A DNA stretch of 64,000 bases, taken from contig NZ_CP059732.1 of NCBI RefSeq assembly GCF_014117325.1, positions 1 through 64,000 of the forward strand. The letters are read 5' to 3'. Source of the stretch: Spirosoma foliorum (GTDB taxonomy: Bacteria > Bacteroidota > Bacteroidia > Cytophagales > Spirosomataceae). The notes beneath the pieces were generated by a model. It was not told where the DNA came from, ran no database searches, and saw only the letters and a list, made by a program, of their open reading frames with translations. Positions 1 through 8,901 of this stretch are shown here, piece by piece. The translations under genes were made by a program, and so were the position numbers. Position 1 is the stretch's first letter; every line of letters begins with the position of its first letter.

Positions 1-1051
1 TCTGGATTGAGGATTCAATTTAGCCGGTTACCATTGCGTGATTTTTACGAAGTTCCCAGATGCGTTATCGGCAGGTAGTAGCGCAAACCGGGCTCCGGTA
101 GCATCCGACAAAGACGATACGCGACCTTTGTGTCGAGGTCAGGATACGCATCCAGTTTGATGTCAACTTCCTGACCCAGGACTCATTTTCTCCAGCTGCG
201 TTTCTTTGAAGTTGGCAACTACCCAGAAGGTCGAATCGGCAACGATCGTGAACAGGTTCTGGCCAGGTTGTACATATTGACCAACGACTACGTTTTTACG
301 ACCAATCTTACCGGCAATTGGAGCGGCAAGCCGAGCATTAGCCGACTTTCAGTTTGGCGTTGTCGATAGCTGCCTGTTTCACTTTCAAGACCGCCTGGAT
401 TTTCTGAATGTTGGCTTGCGCTTTAGCAATACCAGCCTGTGCTACGGTTTCCGATGTTTTAGCCAGATTGACCTGCTCAATATTTGGGTTGTACAGTCCC
501 GATTGTACTTCTACGTTATTCTGCGAGTCTTCCAGTTGCTTTTTGGTCAGCGATTGTTCTTTGTATAGATTCTGATCGGCGTTGCAAATCCTGTTGGGCT
601 TTGTTGCGTGGGGAATAGCCTGTACCTGGGCGTTCGATTGAGCTACACGCGCGTTTTGGACTACGTTGCGCGAAGTTGCCTGCGCATTTTGCAGGTCGGC
701 ACGGGCATTTTCCAGGTCGGCCAATGACTGCTGATAATCGGCTTCAGCTTGTGCCAGGGCCACATCGTATTCCTGAGGATCGATGGTTACGAGTTGTTGG
801 CCTTGTTTTACCGTGGCGTAATCGTCAACTTACACCGAGGTTAGGTAACCCGCTACCCGAGCGAGTACTGGCGCTGAGTTTCCTTCATTTTGGGCGTTGT
901 CTGTTGTTTCGTACTGCTGGCTGTGGCGGAACGCCTGATAGCCGAAATAACCACCTACAAGTACTACTAGTCCAATAATAATGCGGGGTAAATATGCGCT
1001 GAGGCCGCTTTTCTCTTCTGTGGTTGCCATTTGCTGTGTTGTGGTTGCCAT
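1..1051 (-). pseudogene. HlyD/EmrA-type efflux membrane-fusion protein, disrupted, 3' end cut by window
   Basis: This would be the periplasmic adaptor of a tripartite drug efflux pump, bridging an inner-membrane transporter to an outer-membrane channel. The N-terminus (ATG at 1051) has a short cytoplasmic tail and one membrane helix (IIIGLVVLVGGYFGYQAF). Then come the first lipoyl half (ARVAGYLTSV), an Ala/Gln/Asn-rich coiled-coil hairpin and the second half (APIAGKIGRKNVVVGQYV). The reading frame is broken: an in-frame TAA at 830-832 (Lys to stop by one base), and frame changes near 340, 178, 127 and 35. Correcting them restores an ordinary family sequence of about 350 residues. The divergent MarR gene is broken too. 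So many indels at one end suggest poor sequence quality, though true decay cannot be excluded. Family call is firm; intactness is unknown. Confidence 0.75.
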
Positions 1052-1145
1052 TTTTTATTTGGTTTTAGGCAAGCCCTGTTGGTAAAGAACCTATTCTATA
1101 GTCGAAACTGTTTGACTAATGTGGGACAAAAAAAAAAAGTAAACC

Positions 1146-1182
1146 AGGTTGACTATGAAGTCAAGTAGGTTGACTATATTTG
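1146..1182 (+). promoter_or_regulatory. Promoter and possible operator of the marR-like gene
   Basis: AGGTTGACTAT occurs twice as a direct repeat (1146-1156 and 1167-1177), 21 bp apart, i.e. two helical turns on one DNA face. The second copy runs into TATATTTG (1175-1182), which fits the Bacteroidota -7 box TAnnTTTG. The TTG at 1149-1151 could be the -33 element, though the 23-nt spacing is slightly long. The repeats could be a regulator site, possibly for MarR autocontrol; that is inference. Confidence 0.45.
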
Positions 1183-1229
1183 TAATATCTTTTGGCCTTA
1201 AATGGTTCAGCGTTTTTCATTTTGCCAAT

Positions 1230-1716
1230 ATGTTCGTGGAAACAGACAAAAATTCCTTTGATTTTGACCAATATCGGGTCATTCGGGAGCGATCTCTAGG
1301 TCGCTTATTCTGGCGGCTCAAACGATATACGAGTAACCTTATTGAGCCTAAACTGCACGCACTTGGATATAAAGATTTCAAAATGAGTTATTTGATGTTT
1401 CTCTCGAACATTGAAGAGGGAGGGACAACAAATAATGAGTTAGCAAAACGTGCCTGCGTTACGGAAGCAAATGATGAGTAAAATTGTTGGCTTGCTCGAA
1501 AGCGAGGATATATCTATATTCAGCAAAATCCGACTGACTCTCGGTCGAACATTATTTTTCTGAATGATAGAGGGGAAGGAGTTATTCATAAGTCTTAAAG
1601 GATGTATGGAAGAGGCTCGCGATAAATTTGATGTGATCGTTGGCCACGACCGGATGGAACTGGTGCTTGATACCCTGGTTGAATTAACCAATAAATTAGA
1701 AAGCGAAGAACAATAA
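1230..1716 (+). pseudogene. MarR-family transcriptional regulator, frameshifted
   Basis: A winged-helix MarR repressor of about 160 residues, normally controlling a neighbouring efflux operon. ATG at 1230 is preferred over the upstream TTG at 1149, which lies inside the promoter repeats. The first part reads intact through the dimer helix and the start of the wHTH (NNELAKRACVT). An apparent extra G near 1463 then shifts the frame to a stop at 1479-1481. Frames restored by eye continue MMSKIVGLLES, IYIQQNPTDSRSNIIFLNDRG and the C-terminal dimer helix (MELVLDTLVELTNKLES), ending at TAA 1714-1716. At least two more indels are needed, near 1513 and 1598. The gene is divergent from the broken HlyD gene, the usual emrAB-marR arrangement. 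Three indels in 490 bp point to sequencing error or a dead gene. Confidence 0.7.
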
Positions 1717-1720
1717 AGGG

Positions 1721-1795
1721 ATATAGGATGTATGATGTAGGGTATATGATATACTTATTAACTATATCATATACCCTACATCATACATCCTATAT
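1721..1795. repeat. Perfect inverted repeat, 33-bp arms
   Basis: Arms 1721-1753 and 1763-1795 are perfectly complementary around a 9-nt loop. The element fills the gap between the marR-like stop (1716) and the aldehyde dehydrogenase ATG (1801), ending 5 nt before it. There is no T-run, so it is not a classic terminator. Words such as TAGGATGTATGATGTAGG recur in the hairpin at 8277-8335. Confidence 0.9.
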
Positions 1796-1800
1796 AGCTA

Positions 1801-3174
1801 ATGTTTTCCTCCATCAACCCCTATAATCAGCAGAAGCTGAAAACCTATCGCGCTGATAGCTCTCAAACTATTGAGCGTAAACTGAAACAAGCCGACCGGG
1901 CCTTTGCCGACTGGTCGGCTTTGTCTATTCGGGAGCGTACGGACTATCTTCGTAAAGTAGGTGTCTATCTGTCTATGCACAAGCAGCGCTATGCCGAACT
2001 GATGACGGCCGAAATGGGCAAAACGCTCAAAGAGGCTGTTGCTGAAGTTGAGAAATGCGCGGCTACCTGTACCTATTATGCTGATCATGCCGAAGCCTTT
2101 CTGGCGGACCAATCTATTGAAACCGACGCCAAACATAGTTTTATAACGTATCAGCCGCTGGGGCCGGTACTGGCCATTATGCCCTGGAATTTCCCTTTCT
2201 GGCAGGTTATGCGGTTTGCGATTCCGGGCCTTATTGCGGGAAATGTCGGCTTACTCAAGCACGCATCCAACGTGTTTGGTTCTGCGCTGGCCATTGAAGA
2301 AATCTTTCGGGAGTCTGGTTTGCCCGAGGGCGTATTTAGCTCACTTCTAGTCGACTCATCGGCAATTGAAGGCACTTTGAAAGATCGGCGGGTGAAAGCC
2401 GTTACGCTCACTGGTAGCGAACGGGCAGGAGCGTCGGTGGCGAGTATTGCGGGTAGTCAGATCAAAAAATCAGTACTGGAATTGGGCGGTTCCGATGCGC
2501 TAATCGTATTGGCCGATGCCGATCTGGAAAAGGCGGCCGAAATAGCCGTGAAATCCCGAATGCAAAACGCCGGACAGAGCTGTATTGCTGCGAAACGATT
2601 TATTATTGAAAAATCGGTGAAAAAGCAGTTTACAGAACTGGTGATAAATCAAATCAGCAAGATCAAACAAGGCGATCCGACTGATGAAACTACGACTATG
2701 GGACCAATGGCGCGTCTTAATCTGGCCGACGATATTGAGCGACAAGCTCGTGAATCTATCGCTAAAGGCGCCAAATTAGTAGCTGGTGGAAAGGGGACCG
2801 GTTTCCAGCGATCTGGCTGCAACGTTGCCCCAATCCTGTTGGATAAAGTAAAACCTGGTATGGCGGCTTTCGACGAAGAAACATTTGGGCCATTAGCCGT
2901 TTTGATCGAAGCCAAAGATGAAGCCGATGCCATTCGGCTAGCCAATCAATCTAATTTTGGACTTGGTTCTGCACTATGGACGCAGGATCTGGACAAGGCT
3001 GACCGACTGGTACGTCAAATTCAGGCCGGGTCTGTGTTTGTGAATGGCCTAATGCGTTCCGATGCGCGGGTTCCGTTTGGTGGCATCAAGACATCCGGTT
3101 TCGGGCGCGAACTCTCGGAAGTTGGCATCAAAGAGTTTGTAAACGTGAAAACTGTGTGGATTGAGAAGTCGTAA
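1801..3174 (+). CDS. NAD(P)-dependent aldehyde dehydrogenase, succinate-semialdehyde dehydrogenase type
   Basis: A cytosolic enzyme oxidising an aldehyde, probably succinate semialdehyde, to the acid with NAD(P)+. It has 457 residues, the usual family length. The Rossmann-entry motif PWNFPFWQ is at about 128-135. ELGGSDALIV carries the general base Glu227. The nucleophile is Cys261 in NAGQSCIAAKRF. FDEETFGPLAVL and the C-terminal PFGGIKTSGFGRE are both present. No gab genes lie alongside, so the exact substrate is inferred from resemblance to GabD-type proteins (the short form without an N-terminal extension is common in Bacteroidota). The start codon immediately follows a 33-bp-arm hairpin and has no Shine-Dalgarno sequence. 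Transcription could come from the marR promoter or from a promoter not recognised here. Confidence 0.9.
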   Translation: MFSSINPYNQQKLKTYRADSSQTIERKLKQADRAFADWSALSIRERTDYLRKVGVYLSMHKQRYAELMTAEMGKTLKEAVAEVEKCAATCTYYADHAEAFLADQSIETDAKHSFITYQPLGPVLAIMPWNFPFWQVMRFAIPGLIAGNVGLLKHASNVFGSALAIEEIFRESGLPEGVFSSLLVDSSAIEGTLKDRRVKAVTLTGSERAGASVASIAGSQIKKSVLELGGSDALIVLADADLEKAAEIAVKSRMQNAGQSCIAAKRFIIEKSVKKQFTELVINQISKIKQGDPTDETTTMGPMARLNLADDIERQARESIAKGAKLVAGGKGTGFQRSGCNVAPILLDKVKPGMAAFDEETFGPLAVLIEAKDEADAIRLANQSNFGLGSALWTQDLDKADRLVRQIQAGSVFVNGLMRSDARVPFGGIKTSGFGRELSEVGIKEFVNVKTVWIEKS

Positions 3175-3299
3175 AAGCCACTAGATCAAGTTTGTATGGT
3201 AGCAAAGTAATGTCACTGCTGCAATTATTTTGATACCATGCCGTCCCTAGTTCGTCAAAGTGAGAAATGATTTAAAATCGTAATCTCTATTCTTATTTG

Positions 3300-4375
3300 A
3301 TGAACCACTTTTTTCTTTCAGTTACTGCCTAGTTCTTTTTCTTTGTACATGTTTATTGGTGGCTTGCTCTAGTGAGAGTACACCTTCTCCAGATACGAAT
3401 GCGCTGGTCTTTGTGGGTAGTGATGATGCCCATCTGTACGCTATCGATGCCCAGACGGGCCAAAAAAAATGGGCTTTTGCTACCAATGGTGATGTTTCGT
3501 CCAGCCCCATCGTGTTCGACGGTTGGGTGTACGCTGGTAGTGACCTGGGTCGTTTTTTTGCCGTTGACGTCCAACGAGGAAACCTGCAATGGAGTGTAGC
3601 TACCCAGTATAGTATGGCGACGAGCCCCATTGCGGCTGACGGACGAATTTACCTCAGAGGGCAAGACGTATATGCATATGATGCCAAAACAGGAAACCCT
3701 ATCTGGGGAACGTTTCGAGGTGGTTCAGAACCAGGGTCTTCGGTGGTTAAAGATGGAACGAGCTTATTTATGGCTGAATCAGAAACTCTAATCGCCTATG
3801 ATGCTATCAGTGGTAGCCGACTGTGGTCCTTTATCACCGATAATAATATTCAGACTGTACCTGTTGTGTCAAACGGGGTTGTTTTTATAGGCAGCAACGA
3901 TACCATTCTGTACGCGCTGGGAGCTGCAAACGGCAAGTCGAAATGGTCTTTTCGGGCTTCAGCAGCAATTGTAGGTAGCCCGACTGTAGCCAATGGTCGG
4001 GTATATTTTGGATGTTATGATGATCAGTTATACGCCCTGGATGAACAAACAGGGAAACTCCTCTGGCGCTATGCTACCAAGAGCCCTATTTTTTCCAGCC
4101 CTACCGTAGCTAACAACATGGTATATGTTGGGAGTATGGATGGAAACCTTTATGCGGTAGATGTACAGAAAGGCACGACAGCCTGGTCAACTAATGTAGG
4201 GGGTGCTGTTTTTTCCAGTCCTACGGTTGCCAATGGAGTGGTTTATGTGGGTAGCACCGATAATGGCCTGTATGCATTTGATGCCTCTGATGGAGGTAAA
4301 AAATGGGTTTTTTATACCCAGGATAGAGTTCGATCCAGCCCTTGTGTTCTGACAACGCAGGGGGCATGTTATTAG
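3300..4375 (+). CDS. PQQ-binding-like beta-propeller repeat lipoprotein (start region frameshifted)
   Basis: A secreted protein made of repeated PQQ-type propeller blades, each with a W near its end and a Y/F-A-D/L-D turn: HLYAIDAQTGQKKWAF, QLYALDEQTGKLLWRYA, NLYAVDVQKGTTAWS, GLYAFDASDGGKKWVF. At least seven blades are visible over about 330 residues, like BamB-type folds. The uninterrupted frame starts at TTG 3356, which would miss the signal. Adding one T to the T6 run at 3309-3314 lets ATG 3300 read MNHFFSFSYCLVLFLCTCLL followed by VACSSES, a good lipoprotein signal with lipobox LVAC. So the gene probably starts at 3300 and the window carries a one-base deletion. Total length would be 358 residues. 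Ligand and role are unknown; the class binds cofactors, glycans or partner proteins at the outer membrane. Confidence 0.8.
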
Positions 4376-4445
4376 AGGGTTTGGAAATGTCCAATAATGA
4401 GACTTACTGCTCTAAGGTCAAAGCTAATCAACCTTCATAGGTTAT

Positions 4446-4483
4446 CTTTCCGGTCTCGCTCAGCAATAGGGGAGAACGGAAAG
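4446..4483. terminator. Imperfect hairpin between converging genes
   Basis: CTTTCCG and CGGAAAG, with inner TCTC/GAGA, form an imperfect stem between the propeller gene end (4375) and the dedA-like gene end (4499). It could terminate both transcripts. There is no clear T-tract. Confidence 0.4.
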
Positions 4484-4498
4484 AAGCTTTGTTGATTA

Positions 4499-5146
4499 TT
4501 ATTCGCTGACTTTCTCGGCAGGTTTTTGCTTCCGTGCGTTCAGATAGCCTTTGATAACCGTGAAGGTCGTGATGGCCAGGAAGAACAGGATAATGTACTG
4601 AACGTAATCGACAATCCAGGGGAACTTCTCGCCGAAATAGAACCCTCCACCTACCAACGTTAATACCCAGATAGCCCCACCAATGACATTGTACAACATG
4701 AAAAATGGCGCTGGCATATGAATAAGACCAGCCAGCAACGGGGCAAATGTGCGGACAATGGGTAAAAAGCGTGAGATAATCAGAGCACTATTACCATATC
4801 GTAAAAAGGCGTCTCGCGTATTATCGATGTATTTCTGTTTAAAAAACAGTGAGTCGGGGCGATTTTTGATGCGTGCGCCAAAATAATAGCCCGTTAGATA
4901 ACCCGTTGCCGAGCCTAATACAGCCGCGCCAAAAATGCAGCTCAATAATAACCAAAGCGGTACATTCAACAGTTTTGTACCCGCAAAGACGCCCGATAAA
5001 AACAGCAGATAATCGCCCGGCAGGAAGAAACCGAAGAAAATTCCGTTCTCAACAAAAATGATGAGGGTAATCAACACCAGGCCGCCCGTCCGAATGATTT
5101 CTTCGGAATTAAGCAGGTACTGGAAAAAGTCGATAATCTGGTTCAT
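4499..5146 (-). CDS. DedA family integral membrane protein
   Basis: A 215-residue inner-membrane protein of the DedA/SNARE-associated (VTT) family. These proteins act in phospholipid (undecaprenyl-phosphate or PE) flipping and envelope homeostasis. Hydrophobic segments lie at about 18-45, 55-90, 140-165 and 175-200. GDYLLFLSGVFAG carries the acidic re-entrant-loop residue, and the diagnostic Arg/Pro motif reads SRFLPIVRTFAPLLAG. The C-terminus is short and charged (NARKQKPAEKVSE). It is a single gene convergent with the upstream propeller gene. The exact lipid substrate cannot be read from sequence. Confidence 0.9.
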   Translation of the reverse strand: MNQIIDFFQYLLNSEEIIRTGGLVLITLIIFVENGIFFGFFLPGDYLLFLSGVFAGTKLLNVPLWLLLSCIFGAAVLGSATGYLTGYYFGARIKNRPDSLFFKQKYIDNTRDAFLRYGNSALIISRFLPIVRTFAPLLAGLIHMPAPFFMLYNVIGGAIWVLTLVGGGFYFGEKFPWIVDYVQYIILFFLAITTFTVIKGYLNARKQKPAEKVSE

Positions 5147-5173
5147 GATTAATGATAGACGGGGCCGCCGCGC

Positions 5174-5230
5174 GGTGATTGAATGATTGAATAACCTCTG
5201 TGGTAACTATTCAATCACTCAATCATTCAA
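5174..5230. repeat. Imperfect inverted repeat between dedA-like and uup-like genes
   Basis: Copies of TTGAATGATTGA on the left (5180-5191) face TCAATCATTCAA on the right (about 5218-5229), and GTGATTGAAT (5175-5184) faces ATTCAATCAC. The alternative pairings suggest slippage of a short repeat inside a hairpin. It lies just past the uup-like stop (5233, minus strand) and upstream of dedA. Confidence 0.6.
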
Positions 5231-5232
5231 AA

Positions 5233-7142
5233 TTAAATATGCTCCGCCAGCTCAAGCCAACGGTCCGATTTTTCAGCGATACTGTGCTCGATTTGCTCAA
5301 TTTCACGCGACCAGGCGATTAATTGCTCATGCGGTCCACCTGAATTAAGCAGATCCACAACTTCGATTTTGCGTTGCTCCAACGATTCAATTTCTTTTTC
5401 GAGCGTTTCGTATTCGCGGATTTCTTTGAATGAAAGCTTTTTCTTCGCACCATTTACCGTACTCGCTGCCGATGAAACTATAGGTTCAGGCGTTTGGTTC
5501 TTGGGAGCCGGGGTTGCTGGTTTATCAATTTGTGAAGTCGATTTTTTGGGCTGCGCCGAACGCGGCCCGGAATCTCGCCAGTCGCGGTAGTCGGTGTAGT
5601 TGCCCGGAAAATCGCGGACTTTCCCTTCGCCTTCCAGCACAAAAACGTGCTCTACCAGCCGATCCATGAAGTACCGATCGTGGGTTACAATGAGTACACA
5701 ACCCGAAAAATTAAGCAGAAAGTCCTCGAGTACATTCAGCGTCATGATGTCGAGGTCGTTGGTTGGCTCATCCAGAATCAGGAAGTTTGGGTTTTGAACC
5801 AGCACCAGCAGCAACTGTAATCGTCGTTTTTCGCCCCCGCTCAGTTTCGCTACATAATCATACTGTTTGGAACGATCAAACAGAAACCGGCTGAGTAGTT
5901 GCGTTGCTGTAACAGTGTCGCCGTTAGCCAATTTCATAACTTCGGCCACGTCCTGCACCACATCAATTACGCGTTGGTTTTCGGGTAAATCAAGCTCTGT
6001 TTGCGTGTAATAACCAAACTTTACGGTGCCGCCCGTCGTAATCTTACCCGAATCGGGGCGAAGCTGACCGGTTAGCATATTCATCAGCGTGGTTTTACCC
6101 ATGCCGTTTTTGCCAATCAATCCCACTCGGTCGGGCCGTTTAAAGGTGTAGTTGAAATGATCGAGCAGGACTTTATCGCCAAATCGTTTGCTCAGGTTTT
6201 CAACTTCCAGAATTTTGCTGCCTAGCCGGGTCATTCGCAAGTTCAGGTCCAGTTCGCCGTCGTTACGTTTGCCACTTGTTTTGTCTTTCAAATCTTCAAA
6301 GGCATCAATCCGGTATTGCGCTTTTGTTCCCCGCGCTTTGGGTTGGCGACGCATCCATTCCAACTCTCGCCGAAACGTGTTGCGATCTTTAGCTAACTCA
6401 GACGCTGCCGCCAGTTCACGTTCTTCTTTTTCTCGAGGAAATAAGCGTAATTCCCCTTGTAAGAATATATCTGTCCATTGTCCAATTCGGCAATCTGATT
6501 ACAGACCCGATCCAGAAAATACCGATCGTGGGAGACCATCAGCAACGTACCATTATTGGTATTCAGGAAGTTTTCGAGGTATTCAATCGCTTCAAGATCG
6601 AGGTGGTTGGTCGGCTCGTCAAGAATCAGCAAATCAGGATTTTGGATAAGCACCCGCGCCAGAGCAACCCGTTTCCGCTGACCACCCGACAACGAACCCG
6701 CCAGTTGATCTACATTCTGGATACCCAGCTCACCCAGAATCTGCCGAATTTGGGATTCGTAATCCCAGGCTTCTAGTTTTTCCATGTCGATCATAGCCTT
6801 TTCGAGAGCAGCATGGTCGTCAATGGCCAGGGCGTGTTCATAAGCCCGAACCGCTTCGAGCTGCGCACTTTCGCCCGCCAGAACAACATCCATCACACTT
6901 AAGGAATCGTTCAAATCAGGCTGCTGGTCGAGGTAGCCAATCGTAATGTCTTTCCGATGGCTGACAATGCCTGCATCGGGTGGCATGGCCCCGGCCAGAA
7001 TAGACAGTAAGGTGGTTTTACCTGAGCCATTGGCTCCAACAATCGCGACTTTATCGCCCCGATTGACACCAAATGTGAGGTTTTTGAATAATGTACGGTC
7101 GCCGTAGGACTTCGTTAAATTTTCGGCTGAGAGATAGTTCAT
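5233..7142 (-). CDS. ABC-F family ATPase (Uup-like), split by a one-base frameshift
   Basis: A soluble ATPase with two ABC domains and no membrane part; ABC-F proteins act on ribosomes. The first domain has GANGSGKTTLL, signature LSGGQRKRVALARVL and DEPTNHLDL; the second has GKNGMGKTTLM, LSGGEKRRLQLLLVL and DEPTNDLDI. A C-terminal coiled coil of about 60 residues (ETLEKEIESLEQRKIE) is the Uup-type DNA/RNA-binding tail. The start is set at ATG 7142 (MNYLSAENLTKSYG). The frame breaks in the linker: the 5-T run at 6427-6431 must be 6 to read YFLEKKEERELAASELAKDR into the second half. As written, one part ends at a stop near 6393 and the other opens near 6363. Restored length is 636 residues, normal for Uup. 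A homopolymer sequencing error is the simplest explanation. Confidence 0.88.
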
Positions 7143-7191
7143 AAGTCTGAATAACCCACACGGTTTTGAAAACCTAATAGGTTTAAAAGCA

Positions 7192-7199
7192 CAAAGGTA
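7192..7199 (-). promoter_or_regulatory. -7 promoter box of the uup-like gene
   Basis: On the minus strand this reads TACCTTTG, an exact TAnnTTTG match, 50 nt before ATG 7142. The leader holds a small palindrome AAACCTAATAGGTTT (7170-7184). I see no good -33 TTTG at the standard distance. Confidence 0.5.
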
Positions 7200-7260
7200 C
7201 AACAAAGAAAATCGTTCGTACTTTTACCATCGATTGCTGTTTCTATATTCCTAACAAACA

Positions 7261-8274
7261 ATGCGCCTGAAATATCTCCTGATAACAACCTTACTAACGA
7301 CTGGAGCCATCGTTAGTGCTATCGCCCAGACCTCAACGCCTATTAAATCGTACACCCAAACCATTCCGGGCACAAACCAGACCTACGCGATGGTGGCTAT
7401 TCCCGGAGGTAAATTTCTGATGGGTAGTGCCCCCAGTGAAAAAGGGCATAAGCCTGATGAGGAGCCTATACATAGTGTAACGATCGAGCCCTTTTATATG
7501 GGTAAATACGAAATCACCTGGGATTTTTACGACCTGTTTGCCTTCACGAACATGGAGAAAGAGATGGCCGCAAAATATACCGCAACAGATGCGAACCTTG
7601 CCAAAACCGATGCTACTACCCGGCCTAGTCCACCTTATGTAGACATGTCATTTGGTATGGGCCGGGCGGGTTACCCAGCCATCAACATGACCCAGTATGC
7701 TGCCATTAAATTCTGCGCCTGGCTTTATGCCAAAACAGGCGTTTTCTATCGGTTACCTACCGAAGCCGAGTGGGAATACGCTTGCCGGGGAAATGATAAG
7801 AACGCGACGCTGGCCTATTCGTTCGGAAATGATGTGAAGCAATTAGGCGACTATGCTGTATTTGCAGGCAATAGTGGTGGCGGATACAAGAAAGTTGGTA
7901 CAAAAAAGCCGAACTCGTTTGGGCTGTACGACATGCATGGCAACGTAATGGAATGGACGAAGGATCAGTACATTGAGGATTATTACAAGCAAGTGGCTAG
8001 CGGCAAAGTGAAAGAACCATTTGCTCCCACAACAACACTCTACCCGAATTCTGTACGAGGTGGTTCCTGGGATGATGAACCCGAAGTATTACGTTCGGCG
8101 GCTCGTACGCCTTCGGCTCCTGCCTGGAAAGTACTTGATCCACAAAGCCCAAAATCGGACTGGTGGTTAACCTCGGCTTCGTTTGTTGGTTTCCGGATTG
8201 TTCGGCCAGCCAAAGCACCCAGCGAGGAGGAAATTAAAACGTACTACGGAATCAAGCCAATTAAAGATTATTAA
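7261..8274 (+). CDS. SUMF1/EgtB/PvdO-type formylglycine-generating-enzyme-like secreted protein
   Basis: A 337-residue protein with an N-terminal signal peptide (LLITTLLTTGAIVSAIAQ) and one FGE-sulfatase domain. The family signatures appear in order: IPGGKFLMGS (about 48-57), FYMGKYEITW, LPTEAEWEYACRG, NSFGLYDMHGNVMEWTKD, VRGGSWDD and VGFRIVRP. In Bacteroidota this fold is used by gliding/T9SS lipoproteins GldJ and GldK and by many enzymes of unknown substrate. Here the signal ends in AIAQ without a lipobox Cys, so it is probably periplasmic or secreted. The catalytic copper-binding cysteine pair of true FGE is not evident, so a non-FGE role is likely. It stands alone between the uup-like gene and folK. 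Confidence 0.85.
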   Translation: MRLKYLLITTLLTTGAIVSAIAQTSTPIKSYTQTIPGTNQTYAMVAIPGGKFLMGSAPSEKGHKPDEEPIHSVTIEPFYMGKYEITWDFYDLFAFTNMEKEMAAKYTATDANLAKTDATTRPSPPYVDMSFGMGRAGYPAINMTQYAAIKFCAWLYAKTGVFYRLPTEAEWEYACRGNDKNATLAYSFGNDVKQLGDYAVFAGNSGGGYKKVGTKKPNSFGLYDMHGNVMEWTKDQYIEDYYKQVASGKVKEPFAPTTTLYPNSVRGGSWDDEPEVLRSAARTPSAPAWKVLDPQSPKSDWWLTSASFVGFRIVRPAKAPSEEEIKTYYGIKPIKDY

Positions 8275-8276
8275 TT

Positions 8277-8335
8277 GATGTAGGCTGTATGATATAGGAT
8301 GTGTGAATGACAGCCTATATCATACAGCCTACATC
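8277..8335. repeat. Perfect inverted repeat, 22-bp arms, before folK
   Basis: Arms 8277-8298 and 8314-8335 are perfectly complementary around a 15-nt loop. The element starts just after the SUMF1-like stop (8274) and ends 7 nt before the folK ATG (8343). It shares words (GATGTAGG, TGTATGAT, TATAGGATGT) with the hairpin at 1721-1795, so the two may be related. An in-frame ATG at 8307 lies in its loop and is unlikely to be the start. Confidence 0.9.
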
Positions 8336-8342
8336 CTACATC

Positions 8343-8843
8343 ATGATCATCCTTCTTCTTGGTGCTAACCTTGGCGATCGTACGACAATCTTACAGCGAG
8401 CTGTTGATCTGATCGTCGAGCGCGTTGGGTCTATTGTAAAGCAGTCGGGTTTGTATGAAACAGCGCCTTGGGGGGTGGCGGATCAGCCAGCTTATTTAAA
8501 TCAGGTATTGGTTGTTGAGACGGTTTTGACACCTGAAGCGGTTTTAAACCAGACGCAGGTAATTGAGCAGGAGTTGGGGCGCGTTCGACTTGAGAAGTGG
8601 GGTGCCCGTGTCATTGATATTGATATCCTGTACTACAACCAACTCATTCTGCAAACGCCCAGACTAATTATCCCGCATCCGTATTTGCATCAGCGACGGT
8701 TTACGCTTGTGCCTCTTGCTGAGATTGCACCCACGTTTGTTCATCCAGTTCTGAAAAAAACAACGCTTGAATTGCTGGAAGAATGTGAAGATAAAGGTGA
8801 GGTCATATTTTTTAATTCACCAAAAACTTCGCCCTTCGGCTGA
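8343..8843 (+). CDS. folK: 2-amino-4-hydroxy-6-hydroxymethyldihydropteridine pyrophosphokinase
   Basis: Transfers pyrophosphate from ATP to 6-hydroxymethyl-7,8-dihydropterin in folate synthesis (cytosol). It has 166 residues from ATG 8343, chosen because the family begins at the beta strand IILLLGANLGDR. Landmarks: LGANLGDR, the flexible-loop segment YETAPWGVADQPAYLNQV, RLEKWGARVIDIDILYYN (Mg-binding D-x-D and the conserved Arg), and IPHPYLHQRRFTLVPLAEIAP. The upstream in-frame ATG at 8307 lies in a hairpin loop. The next gene (aminotransferase) follows codirectionally with its own promoter. Confidence 0.95.
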   Translation: MIILLLGANLGDRTTILQRAVDLIVERVGSIVKQSGLYETAPWGVADQPAYLNQVLVVETVLTPEAVLNQTQVIEQELGRVRLEKWGARVIDIDILYYNQLILQTPRLIIPHPYLHQRRFTLVPLAEIAPTFVHPVLKKTTLELLEECEDKGEVIFFNSPKTSPFG

Positions 8844-8851
8844 AAACATTG

Positions 8852-8859
8852 TACCTTTG
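8852..8859 (+). promoter_or_regulatory. -7 promoter box of the aspartate aminotransferase gene
   Basis: TACCTTTG matches TAnnTTTG exactly. It lies 42 nt before the ATG at 8902 and just after the folK stop (8841-8843). A -33 TTTG is not obvious. Confidence 0.5.
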
Positions 8860-8901
8860 CGGTCAGTTTGTTATCATTTTCTCAAAAAAATAGCACCGAT
8901 T

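Noticed and set aside
6604..6616. GGTTGGTCGG word resembling the LytTR-site core
   Set aside because: Inside the conserved Walker B coding region of the ABC-F gene (encodes DEPTNHLD); chance occurrence. A similar word at about 15625 lies inside the TPR gene.
6188..6649. 153-codon plus-strand frame across the ABC-F frameshift
   Set aside because: Antisense to conserved ABC motifs on the minus strand; Ser/Arg-rich translation.
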